The notes under the pieces are model-generated. The model saw nothing but the letters and a program-made list of their open reading frames with translations, was not told the origin of the DNA and ran no database searches. This document shows, piece after piece, positions 52,301-59,389 of a stretch of DNA of 64,000 nt (position 1 is the first letter of the stretch; each line of letters starts with the position of its first letter). Both the position numbers and the translations under genes were made by a program. The stretch is from Rhynchopus sp. YZ270_cl-10 (lineage: Eukaryota > Euglenozoa > Diplonemea > Diplonemida > Diplonemidae): NCBI GenBank assembly GCA_964035575.1, contig OZ037838.1, positions 1,984,001-2,048,000 on the forward strand, given 5' to 3'.

Positions 52301-55264
52301 GCTGAGACGCGTATCCGCGAGCGGGTAGCTATTCGCTATCAGAAAGAAGTCGGTGCCTCTTTCCTGCGTAGGGGGGCTTTGTGCTTGGGGATTTCGACCA
52401 TTGGTTCCCACAAGGAAAGCGGAACCCCGGAAGAGACGGACCCCTTGGACATGGACCGGTACGCTCGCAGCAGCAGCGACGCAGTGGAGCCCCTCCTCGT
52501 GGACCCCAACGCGCCAGATGACGACATGGCGAAGGTGGACGAACCCGGGACGCGGAAGCGCAAGCGTGATGACCCCCAGCCCTACGCGGAGGAGATGTCT
52601 CACGATTGGGAGGGCACCAGGCACAGAGCGGAGTATGCACTGGATTCCCCTGGGGAGCAGGCGGAAGATGTGTGCGACGCGTGGGAGCAGCTCAGGGAAC
52701 AGGCACCTTCGGATTTGCCGTCCGCACTGTCGCAAGCGGCTACCCTGGGTGCGGCCCCAGTTCCGTGGGAGTTTGTTGAAGGGGATTGTGCTTTCCAGGC
52801 CCTGCTCCACGCAGCGAACGTGGACATGCCGGTTTTGGAGTTGCGCAAAGCCACAGTGGCCAAGGTCCAGGGCCGGCCTTTCCTTGCACGCAAGACCCAG
52901 CCGGATTTCCGCCGTTGGGCACGTCTGATGACGAGCGGGGACAGGGGGGACCAGCGGACTTGGGCGGACACGATTGCAGTGGCCGGGGCGGGTGAAGCGC
53001 TCGGGGTGGTGGTCGTCATCCTTAGCGACCATTACAGACCTTCGCTCTGGGTCCCCTATACTGGAAAGCCCACCAAAGTTGTACTCCTGCTGCATTCAGG
53101 GACAAAAACCTTGGACGACGGAACCGAGATCCCTGCGCACTACGCTCCCCTGCGACCGAACCCGCAGTGGGAGTTTTACATCCTCTCGAGCACTTCCTCA
53201 GGTATTGTCCACATGAAGGTTTGCGAGTCAGTGAGCGAAATGCAGTTCTGTGGGGCACAGGGGGAGGCGAATTTTGGTGTGGAATGCGTGCAATGTCAAT
53301 CGATATTCTTTCGATGTGACGCGCATTTCAGGTGTACTGCGTGTGGTACGGAGGTTTGTCTGCGGTGTGCCGAGGGTTCCAAGTTCTGCCATCTGTCGAA
53401 GGCAGGCGGGGTGGAGTTCCGCACCAGGGCGCCACCTGCCGCACAGCACGCTGCCGGTCCCAGGGGAGGGGCAGAGATGGAAGACGGGGAGACTCGCCCC
53501 CCGACCCCAACGACAGACCCGGCGGACACCCCCATGACGGACGACACTCCGGCGCCGGGTTTTGTGCGCCCAAAGGAGGAGACTCTGGAGGAAGAAGCCC
53601 CCGCCCGAGAAGAGAGTTTCGAGGAGGCGTCCCTCAGACAGCAGCTGGAGCAGGCACGCCGGGAGGCAGAGGCGTCCGCGGAGGCATTGCGGGAGGCGCG
53701 GCGGGGGGAGGAGGAACTTCGCGCCCAGTGTGAAGAAGAATGCTCTCGCTGGCGGCAGAAGTGCTGGGAAGCGGGCGAGGGAGATAAGGCGGCGAGGGAC
53801 GAGGCGAGAGAGCAGCTGTGGCAGTACGAGCAGCAGCTGCGACAGCAGTCTGAGGACGCGGCGCAGGTGGAGCAACAGCAGAGGGAGAAGGCTGCACGGA
53901 TGCAACAGCAGCAGCAACAAGCCGAGGTTTTGCGAGCTCAGTTGGAGCTACAGCAGCAACAGCTACATCAACAGCAGCAGGAGGAGGCTGCGCGGATGCA
54001 ACAGCAACACCGACAGGCGGAGGAGTTGAGAGCCCAGTTGGAACTGCAGAAGCAGCAGCTGCAGCAACAGCAACAACAACAACAACAACACCAGCCGCCC
54101 CCACTACAGCAGCTGCCACAGCAACAGCCCCCGCCGCAACAGCCGCAGCAGCAGCAACAACACCACCAACACCTACCGCCGCAACAGCCGCTGCAGAAAG
54201 AATCACACCAGCCGCAACAGCCGCAGCAGCAGCAACATCAGCAGCAGCAGCAACACCACCAACACCAACAGCCACTGCAGAAAGACCAACACCAGCCACG
54301 CCAGCCGCAGCAGCAACAGCAACACCAGCCGCAAGGGCCGCAGCAGCCGCAGCAGCAACAACACCAACCACTCCCTCCGCAACATCTGCAACACCCGGTA
54401 GATGGGGCTCAACCCCCCTGGCAGAAGAAGCAGGCGGGGTCTCCCCCCAAAGTGAAAATGGAGGCCGCTCCGACTGAATCCCCTCCCAAGGTGAAGATCG
54501 AGCCCCCGGAAGATCACAAGTCCCCCGAAACACCACCGCCTGTGCCTTTCAACGTGAAGCGTATGACGGACGAGAAGGCTCGGGAGACGGTCAGGGACAT
54601 CCTGAAGGAGGCGAACGAGGTTTGGAAATGGAAAAAGACGGACATCCACGTGCGGGAGGGCCTCTACCCTTGCCTCTCCATGGGTAACCCTGTCCCTTCC
54701 GGTGTGACCCAGTGGATCGACATGTTCCACTACAGACAGGGTAGGGGTAAAAGCTGTCTCCCTACTAGTCAGATGACCCTGATAGCTTTCAAGGAGTGGC
54801 TAGCGGTAATGCGGGCCGCCGGGGTGGCTGCGAAGTGGTCCAAGGAGGAGGTGTCCACGGCCGCAAAAACCCGGAACTCGCTGGTCTCGAACAAAGCCGC
54901 CCGCAAGGATTGGGACAAAGCCGTGCAAGAGCGACAGGCGCGAGAAGAAGCGTCGCGGCAGGGTCGAGATCCTCAAGCCCAGCCATCCCACCTTTCCTCC
55001 TCCTCCCCCAGCACAGGCAGTGGCAGCTACACCTCCAACGCCCAACCTGTGCCCTCCTCGTCCGTCAAGAAGGTAGAGCGCCCCGCTGGAGCTAGGACTG
55101 GAGACCGGTCATCCCAGGTGGTCGCAGGGGCCAGTGCCATTTTCCTGGAGAAAACGGCCTCGGCTCCGGTGCATGCGCGGCAGGCGCGAGTGGTACACCA
55201 GGAGGTGAACGTGCGCGCCCCCGGCCGCGGGGGAGGCGGCGGCAGGGGGACAAAGCGACGCTGA
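46355..55264 (+). CDS. LINE-1 polyprotein: OTU-like, zinc fingers, RT, restriction-like endonuclease, second OTU, RING-like, coiled coil
   Basis: 2,969 residues from the ATG at 46355 (upstream frame lacks an ATG). N-terminal 700 residues: Ser/Asn-rich tract from CAG-type repeats, Arg-rich part, hydrophobic stretch (about 688-745). OTU-like domain 1: T-N-D-C-G-Y-L-A-L with Cys808 and H-F-E-Y-V with His925. Zinc modules: C988, C993, H1014, H1018 and C1038, C1043, C1054, C1057. RT (about 1252-1565): K-I-D-Y-R-N-A-F with Asp1412, A-Q-Q-G-D-P-L-G-P-L-L-F, and Y-L-D-D with Asp1499/1500. Cys-His motif C-S-C-C...G-D-H-S-F-A-C then endonuclease R-P-A-D (Asp1886) and L-D-V (Asp1902). OTU-like domain 2: E-G-D-C-A-F with Cys2145, A-H-Y-A-P-L with His2262. 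RING/B-box-like Cys cluster 2290-2345, coiled coil 2412-2566, poly-Q to 2680, basic C-terminal domain 2733-2866. The true start may be further in, as the N-terminal tract is open in other frames too. Confidence 0.85.
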   Translation: MCRWRAQVWAVALLCGAIDDGGALPNWTCSSTRSHRAAPDDSSNSSGGSKGGGSTTFRGIGYYYYSCSSGSFSSSTGTESSGKQSWGSNPSGVSGNGTYYSSAKSSGYFLRDSGGDVGRSDSSGRGGSSSSSRNSNHSNSSNSSTSISSSNSYYNSSCYSFGYSNCYNYYCSKSESTCNCNCNDYGMNNNSNCYSNSHHCCKSTSNSTNNCTCNNRKSYNYSSYSNCSSQGWSERVGAGGAGHGGGSVRSGYGVLDGDDDGPRPPGSSSSFSHKNLSNSLLSGGSGSPLPPHYYPIKRPFEPNNPSSYSFDSSNKNFCGGNTAKNCCHYRPHPPPPHDNPKKRHGMPNHFSGCNCDSSKNVLLGVLGRVPVSPLACSSGSSTTYSISNCSSNSTSVSIGAYSNTSSCSDANSNSNDYSSCSINIMGDGVRGMLVFGDSLEGLEGQSCCVTMRVWRTFLTPTFQKGNVKLELWFDWWCNLWEVFTSLRQPDPCWVAEAPEWGVFVSFAVLDLWKDRRAPTLSLLLLWLVGRRRPRRLCRGPRSLNWAKAQAGKLRRRKLRRRKAPCNRPPSPFAPAGSRSFRGADAVRGAVQCAAIWVLVVVGSELGRSAPHALGCVLFRDAELLGVGLLRGLCRLRRGGRWLEGVSERVRRWTGGIRVAASLVRASVLRVSQFSVSAAGWVWVAWSAGGFLAGVVALVGVARPLGWVLLLEVYRVATLMWTRRIGMAFGMLALSLLVLLSLLWRAVTPWDLLPAPADPKHPIGLSPYALSGGCANRESPAYHADAVVVDRVLTRYGAQRNVTSSTNDCGYLALHYWDSVAQPDVKALRKVVVDAATSVPDRMVQVLGSGLAVTEFVNGVSGTAHLNHMGLQLFATSQQKNIVVVQASEDDPLVLISPGCRFLTAAAIAKFQDTLDTVVISLCGSHFEYVSVGADNANSKESVAWKMRKAARDAVLDPAQKIGPIPTTTRTTAPLSTKLGNINAERVFCPFDKCRQGILSSFKGEGLCRKSILDHMRRHQAEDSYVSDDLLGHLGMARCANDQCDKIIPGSREWCNLCEVAFGEAGFTAPDRRDRGGLTAEDDLPTFEAIGTTRVQLKGGCPEAYLEQYSRLFLKVLLDILSHQDELAWKKFALFFTVLHRVRSDRGGEGQAKRHSRGWAKDLQLWEEGKFVTLWNDTVEGRKPPAAWTDGDTVEGKKKRAVAKARAGLPSQAMTSATSAGVAPHTKVTLEKLEAKHPSPDADPGVFDWPDTVDVPPVTPLELMKAMRSMPRSSAAGPSHVTGAHLRTLCLQRRAGSKGALGALAAVLSSLAKGEAPPEVSHFLAGANLVALRKLAKTPDQEEDVRPIAVGDTLRRLVGKILATRVRTQSRSIFLRGNQVGVAMPRGTSAAADVIAQYAERHKEDDKVILKIDYRNAFNSIDRTEMLRAVDAHLPELAPWVRWCYMSPSCLFFGEAIVRSQRGAQQGDPLGPLLFALTIHQMTLELRSVPDLDGTLWYLDDGSLRGPPEAVYKAYQILLERSVRLGLEVNESKCELVAMGGLTAQQLGQVGFVIRDDKQQGGEGFKLLSHTGFEFLGLPIGTSAYCEEYMLVKMETTRSNLRALIELDDAQVAYYILRYCEGFCRMVFYMRGVTVVATKYLGIFDEEIGKCLAALLHDAHGSLPQLARDQAALPIAMGGLGIRRTRDHWSAAALASQAGNFQLAQTLDPQYAWDALRWKHAVSDYNERVDLKYKLNTDQPTQLPVQQKLSAAIVDAQADKLMLALSTRDRARMKSLLLPMSGAYLTAIPSNANMLESTTFAAVTRFRLGVAIHVPDSVCSCCSGAGTQLKMDAYGDHSFACSHRGCRIRRHDALKLALGEAATGAGLGPVIEQRTGEPGEGGQRPADIYLPGGVSESAPRCLDVTHVAPTLPSYRRPAAKFIGWTAKTQGQRKREKHELYCRHRMSFSPVVFEAFGGAGDEANLLLAQLGGLAKDVSSRLVGSAETRIRERVAIRYQKEVGASFLRRGALCLGISTIGSHKESGTPEETDPLDMDRYARSSSDAVEPLLVDPNAPDDDMAKVDEPGTRKRKRDDPQPYAEEMSHDWEGTRHRAEYALDSPGEQAEDVCDAWEQLREQAPSDLPSALSQAATLGAAPVPWEFVEGDCAFQALLHAANVDMPVLELRKATVAKVQGRPFLARKTQPDFRRWARLMTSGDRGDQRTWADTIAVAGAGEALGVVVVILSDHYRPSLWVPYTGKPTKVVLLLHSGTKTLDDGTEIPAHYAPLRPNPQWEFYILSSTSSGIVHMKVCESVSEMQFCGAQGEANFGVECVQCQSIFFRCDAHFRCTACGTEVCLRCAEGSKFCHLSKAGGVEFRTRAPPAAQHAAGPRGGAEMEDGETRPPTPTTDPADTPMTDDTPAPGFVRPKEETLEEEAPAREESFEEASLRQQLEQARREAEASAEALREARRGEEELRAQCEEECSRWRQKCWEAGEGDKAARDEAREQLWQYEQQLRQQSEDAAQVEQQQREKAARMQQQQQQAEVLRAQLELQQQQLHQQQQEEAARMQQQHRQAEELRAQLELQKQQLQQQQQQQQQHQPPPLQQLPQQQPPPQQPQQQQQHHQHLPPQQPLQKESHQPQQPQQQQHQQQQQHHQHQQPLQKDQHQPRQPQQQQQHQPQGPQQPQQQQHQPLPPQHLQHPVDGAQPPWQKKQAGSPPKVKMEAAPTESPPKVKIEPPEDHKSPETPPPVPFNVKRMTDEKARETVRDILKEANEVWKWKKTDIHVREGLYPCLSMGNPVPSGVTQWIDMFHYRQGRGKSCLPTSQMTLIAFKEWLAVMRAAGVAAKWSKEEVSTAAKTRNSLVSNKAARKDWDKAVQERQAREEASRQGRDPQAQPSHLSSSSPSTGSGSYTSNAQPVPSSSVKKVERPAGARTGDRSSQVVAGASAIFLEKTASAPVHARQARVVHQEVNVRAPGRGGGGGRGTKRR

Positions 55265-55472
55265 GCCTCCCCCCTTTTTTCTTCTCCCATTTGTAATGTG
55301 TAGATTGTGAATTTTTTCCCCCATGTGTGTTTTTTCTATGGTTTTTTCTCCCCTTTCCCTTTCCCCTTTGTTCACAGCCCGGGTCTTTCCAGGAGTGTTC
55401 TCCTCTCAGGGCCCTCAGGGTGTTTTTTTTCCTTTTTTATTTCTCCTCCCCCATTTTTTCAGACAACAAGGA

Positions 55473-55476
<4 letters not shown>
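55265..55476 (+). other. LINE-1 3' UTR
   Basis: T/C-rich, 212 bp, ending GACAACAAGGAAAAA directly before a 30-T run that is the complement of the LINE-2 A-tail. No gene. Confidence 0.6.
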
Positions 55477-55508
<32 letters not shown>

Positions 55509-58156
55509 CCCTAGGCTCGACTTTTTTTTGTTCCACATCAAACTGGACAGGGCAAGGGGGGTACGTTTATAATGCACATGAAAGGCGCTTGGTCCGAGCG
55601 AAGCGAGGGCCAAAAGTCTTACAATCAGTACATGTGCCGGTTTAGTTAGAACGAGGCACAAAAGTGAATTAAACGAGGGAGATATTTGTCATCAGCATGT
55701 CGCCCTATTATGTATCGTTGTTTGCCGAGCGAAGCGAGGCATACAACTATATTTAGCTCTATGACAATTTGGGATAAAGGAGGGGTGAACATTAACACGG
55801 GAGAGGCAGGGGTGAATATAGACTGTCCAGTCTGTGTGGTTTTGCTGTATTTCCAGTATTGGTGCCCAGCTGGTTCTGGAGGGGAGGAAGGGGCGGGATG
55901 GGGCTTTCTTTTTACAATACGAAGTTCCTTTCTTGTTACTTTTGTTTTGTCTCTTGTAGTCTTTTTTGTTTGGATGATTAACGCCAGTAGCGACCCCCCA
56001 TGGAACTCGTAGGGGATGGGGTGGGGGAAAAAATCTCCGTCGCTTACTCCTAGGCCGACGCCCACAGACAAACCGCCTCCTTGGCTTACTCCTGACGTTT
56101 TCTGTGAGGGGGAAGATTTGGAATTTACATACAAGGGGCTTGACACCAGGGGGATTACACACATGTATCTAATGGGAGGGGTTGGGGGTAAAAAGGAAAC
56201 AGGGAACTAAACAGGTGTTGCTACACACAAAAGTTGGGGTGGGGGAAAATAACAGAGAAGGGAAGGGCAACAGTGCCCACATAAACCACAATCACAACCA
56301 ATCGCGAGGCCCTTCTATTTGAAGGTCGCCTCCATCATCAGCACCAGGACCGCCCTAAGCGCCCCGTACTGACTCGTCTGCCGTCCTCCGACGCGCCCCA
56401 GCTCCTCCCGCTGATCCCACCACGCGTCCAGCGCCTCGTACGCCACCTCCGGTGCCAAGGGAGTCATTCCCTCTCGCCTGGTCCCTCCCCTGGGGAAGAA
56501 GCAGTCCGCCCACTCTTCGACATTTCTCGGCACCCTGTCCCCTTCCTTCTGGCTGTGTGGGACTAACCCTTTCGCCTCCACATCCGACCCTCGCGAGATA
56601 GGGGGAGAAGGCCGCCTTGCTGTGGTCTCCGCAGACCTGTCCTCCACTACACCGGAGCGACGAGTGTGGTTCCCCTGCGCCCGCCGCGAAGTCCCAAGGG
56701 TGGTCAGCTTCGTCCTTCTTTCCGCGTGGGACTTAGCCGTCCATCCACCAGTCTTCGCTGAACCCAAGTGGTGGTCACCAGTCAGAGCTGTTGGTGTGGT
56801 GTTGTAGCTCTGCTCTGATGGCCCCCAGACGAAGGATTCTGCTGCGGTTGCGGTGTTGTTGTCCATGGTGGTGTCGTGGTCGGCGCAGTCGGCGGAATCC
56901 TCCTCATCCATAACCTCCTCCTTCACCTCCGTTGCCGCGTCCTGTGGGGGAGCTGGGTTGCTGTTGTAGTAGCTACCTCCCACTGTCTGCGGTGTTGTCG
57001 GCTGAACTGGCTGAACTGGCTGAACTGGCTTTGCCCTCAGCACACACTTTGCGTTGGCGCTCCCACATCCCTCACACCATGTGCGCTCGCAGGAACTACA
57101 AAACCAGTGGGGGACACTACATTCGGTGATGAGTGCGCAGTTTTCGCACGTGAGCAATTCCCCCTGTCTCCCCGGGCGCTCCTCCATCCGTGACAGCGCT
57201 CCGGTGCTGTGGCACTGCATCTCTGGAAGGGGGGTGTCGGGGGCAAGGCTTCGCAGATATGCAAACGTGTTGTCTGTCATGCATAACGGCGAGAAGTGGC
57301 CAGCCTCGTGAGCTCCTGTGTGCAGCACTGCTACGGCCCCGTTCGACTTGCTGGCTGGTCTATGGATGTGCACCTTAGAGTCCGATGACACGACCGCCAC
57401 AATGACTACCTGCAAAGCCCGTGCCAGACCCGCCAGTGCTGTCTGGTCCGCCCACGACCTGCGATCCCTGTTCCCTGCCAGGCTCATCCATCGCACCCAG
57501 GTCGCGAGGTCGGGCATCGCATTTCTCGCCAGGTCAGCATCTCTCTTCACTCTCTCCACCGCCAGGGACCGAAGGGTCGACGATGTCACCACCTTCCAGC
57601 TCCGCACTGACCAGCACACTGCGTCGAACGCACAGTCTCCTACTCGGAACGGCACGGGCACCTGCGGTCGGGACAGCCCCCACTTCACCAAGTTGGCCTC
57701 CAGTTCGCTGTGGGGGGTTGGGTCCTGTGCTGCTGTCTCTGGCGCCGTTTCCTTCTCGTTGCCTGTCTCTGGCTCCTCCTCCGCACTCACCCTGATGTCT
57801 CCCTGGTGGTCGTCTGTCACTTCCAGGTTAGGTAGATGGTCGGGGGGCAAGCGTATCAAGTCCCCCTCTTCCGGGTCGACGGTGGGATCTAAGTCCACAC
57901 GCTCTCGCAGAGGACCCCTCAGGCAACCAGTCAGAGACCCTCGATCCGTCGCGGCCTTCCCGATCTGTCGCTGCAGCGTCGTCCCTAGCCCCCAATTCCA
58001 CCTCTGTGACATCTCCACTCTGTTCCCAAGCTTCCTGTCCGCTGCGAAACGGAGCATCTGCTGCCATATCGACGCCGCCGCGGGTCCCAGACCTCCTGTG
58101 GTCTCCAGGGCGAAGGGTGTGAACGCCAGCCGCTCCGCCGCACACGCGTCACCATG
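55477..58156 (-). mobile_element. LINE-2, C-terminal part and 3' UTR (- strand)
   Basis: A related RLE-class LINE running right to left. Its coding part ends at 56315, followed by about 0.8 kb of 3' UTR and an A30 tail (T-run 55477-55506 on +). The 3' UTR holds two CGAGCGAAGCGAGG words (about 55595 and 55724) and some open frames without recognisable domains (55646-56164). The 5' side runs into the gap; the missing upstream piece is the + strand fragment 43687-43906. Confidence 0.82.
56315..58156 (-). CDS. LINE-2 polyprotein, C-terminal fragment: endonuclease end, OTU-like, RING-like zinc cluster
   Basis: 613 residues in one open frame from the gap to a TAG at 56315. The first residues (H-G-D-A-C-A-A-E-R-L-A-F-T-P-F-A-L-E) align with the LINE-1 segment just after K-R-E-K (H-E-L-Y-C-R-H-R-M-S-F-S-P-V-V-F-E), the last part of the endonuclease domain. 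Then come an acidic spacer and an OTU-like protease domain: V-G-D-C-A-F with Cys near 57632, W-A-D-Q-T-A-L-A-G-L-A-R-A-L, and G-H-F-S-P-L with His near 57297. A Cys-rich cluster (about 57035-57210; C-E-N-C ... W-F-C-S-S-C ... C-E-G-C) matches the RING/B-box-like cluster of LINE-1. The C-terminus (E-E-W-A-D-C-F-F-P-R-G-G) is weakly similar to the LINE-1 tail. There is no poly-Q tract here. No stops, so it decayed little after truncation. Confidence 0.82.
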   Translation of the reverse strand, partial: HGDACAAERLAFTPFALETTGGLGPAAASIWQQMLRFAADRKLGNRVEMSQRWNWGLGTTLQRQIGKAATDRGSLTGCLRGPLRERVDLDPTVDPEEGDLIRLPPDHLPNLEVTDDHQGDIRVSAEEEPETGNEKETAPETAAQDPTPHSELEANLVKWGLSRPQVPVPFRVGDCAFDAVCWSVRSWKVVTSSTLRSLAVERVKRDADLARNAMPDLATWVRWMSLAGNRDRRSWADQTALAGLARALQVVIVAVVSSDSKVHIHRPASKSNGAVAVLHTGAHEAGHFSPLCMTDNTFAYLRSLAPDTPLPEMQCHSTGALSRMEERPGRQGELLTCENCALITECSVPHWFCSSCERTWCEGCGSANAKCVLRAKPVQPVQPVQPTTPQTVGGSYYNSNPAPPQDAATEVKEEVMDEEDSADCADHDTTMDNNTATAAESFVWGPSEQSYNTTPTALTGDHHLGSAKTGGWTAKSHAERRTKLTTLGTSRRAQGNHTRRSGVVEDRSAETTARRPSPPISRGSDVEAKGLVPHSQKEGDRVPRNVEEWADCFFPRGGTRREGMTPLAPEVAYEALDAWWDQREELGRVGGRQTSQYGALRAVLVLMMEATFK

Positions 58157-58356
58157 NNNNNNNNNNNNNNNNNNNNNNNNNNNNNNNNNNNNNNNNNNNN
58201 NNNNNNNNNNNNNNNNNNNNNNNNNNNNNNNNNNNNNNNNNNNNNNNNNNNNNNNNNNNNNNNNNNNNNNNNNNNNNNNNNNNNNNNNNNNNNNNNNNNN
58301 NNNNNNNNNNNNNNNNNNNNNNNNNNNNNNNNNNNNNNNNNNNNNNNNNNNNNNNN
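58157..58356. other. Assembly gap (200 N)
   Basis: Second placeholder of exactly 200 N. It separates LINE-2 from an octamer array with which it has no logical continuity. Confidence 0.99.
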
Positions 58357-58600
58357 CGCAAACCCGCAAACCCGCAAACCCGCAAACCCGCAAACCCGTA
58401 AACCCGCAAACCCGCAAACCCGCAAACCCGCAAACCCGCAAACCCGCAAACCCGCAAACCCGCAAACCCGCAAACCCGCAAACCCGCAAACCCGCAAACC
58501 CGCAAACCCGCAAACCCGCAAACCCGCAAACCCGCAAACCCGCAAACCCGCAAACCCGCAAACCCGCAAACCCGCAAACCCGCAAACCCGTAAACCCGCA
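58357..58600 (+). repeat. (AAACCCGC)n octamer array, copy 1
   Basis: About 30 copies of the octamer (GGGTTTGC on the - strand), starting at the gap, with two CGTAAACC variants. The G-rich strand can form quadruplexes. The array is open in all frames because of the unit, giving A-N-P-Q-T-R-K-P, so no protein is called. The 5' part is lost in the gap; the second copy (63106-63579) is about twice as long. Confidence 0.95.
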
Positions 58601-59389
58601 CTAGAAGAAAGCTCGCTAAAATGTGGCAGGATGGTGTGGTTGTGAGGTATATGGCTCCGCCGCGAATTAATGTTGAAAAGATTAGTATCATTCAGCAAAT
58701 GCAGAAATGATGTGCCTATTCATTCATAGAAAACCTGAAATGACACGGAAAAGTCGAAAAAATGAGGGAGGATGTAGTTTTGAGGCACGTTGCTACGCCG
58801 CGAATTATTGATACATGCTGCTGACATGACTGATACAGTAAAAGATTATCAGAAAAGGTCACTGAAATGTAGCAGGATTTACCCACTAAATATTTGGACA
58901 AAAACTGCTAAATTTAGCAGTTTAGCAGTGTGTTTAAGGAAGGATATTTTGCTCCGCCGCTAATATTGACACATAAGAGACTGTGGTTGTTAAGCTGTTT
59001 GGATCCGCCGCAAAATTACTCACAGGGATAAGAAAGCTCGCCAACATGTAGCAAGCTTGTCTGGTTGTGGTGTGGTTGCTCCGCCGCTATTAATTTTTCA
59101 GGTTTGCATGACTATAAGAAAGTTTGCACAGTTTGCACAATGTTATTTACTATCATCTCCGGGGAAGACTGCTACCAGTGTCAAAATAATGGTACTTGTG
59201 TGCTTGGCTATTTTCCACACATCTTAACGTAAGGAAGGCACGTTTATTTTGAGACTTCCCATGTTTGACAAAGTTGTGTGGCAAGCGATAATCGTTGTGC
59301 TTCCAATGAACAACGACACTGTTCTAAATACTGACTTGTGCTGGGAAACCTGTCATCAATGTCAAAAATATGGTGGTTTTCTGTTTTCT
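58601..59389 (+). repeat. Degenerate repeat with GCTCCGCCGC motif
   Basis: Follows the octamer array. GCTCCGCCGC or close variants followed by an A/T-rich word (GAATTA, TAATATT, AAAATTA) occur at about 58652, 58792, 58944, 59003 and 59081, several preceded by AAGAAAGCTCGC(T/C)A-like words and ATGTAGCA(G/A). An old, irregular tandem repeat of roughly 60-150 bp spacing. Its first 420 bp recur at 63580-64000. No gene. Confidence 0.75.

Larger units (their letters stand above)
46157..55476 (+). mobile_element. LINE-1: full-length-looking RLE-class non-LTR retrotransposon
   Basis: About 9.3 kb: a pyrimidine-rich leader (46157-46354), one giant ORF and a 210-bp T-rich 3' UTR ending in A5. RT with C-terminal restriction-like endonuclease places it among early-branching LINEs (R2/CRE/NeSL-like), many of which insert at specific sites. 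The 5' boundary is uncertain; the 18-bp repeats may be part of it. No interrupting stop, so it may be recently active. Its 3' end abuts the A-tail of LINE-2, giving a tail-to-tail pair. Confidence 0.8.

Noticed and set aside
55646-56164. 172-residue ORF on the - strand
   Set aside because: Lies in the LINE-2 3' UTR, overlaps a second equally long frame, no recognisable domain.
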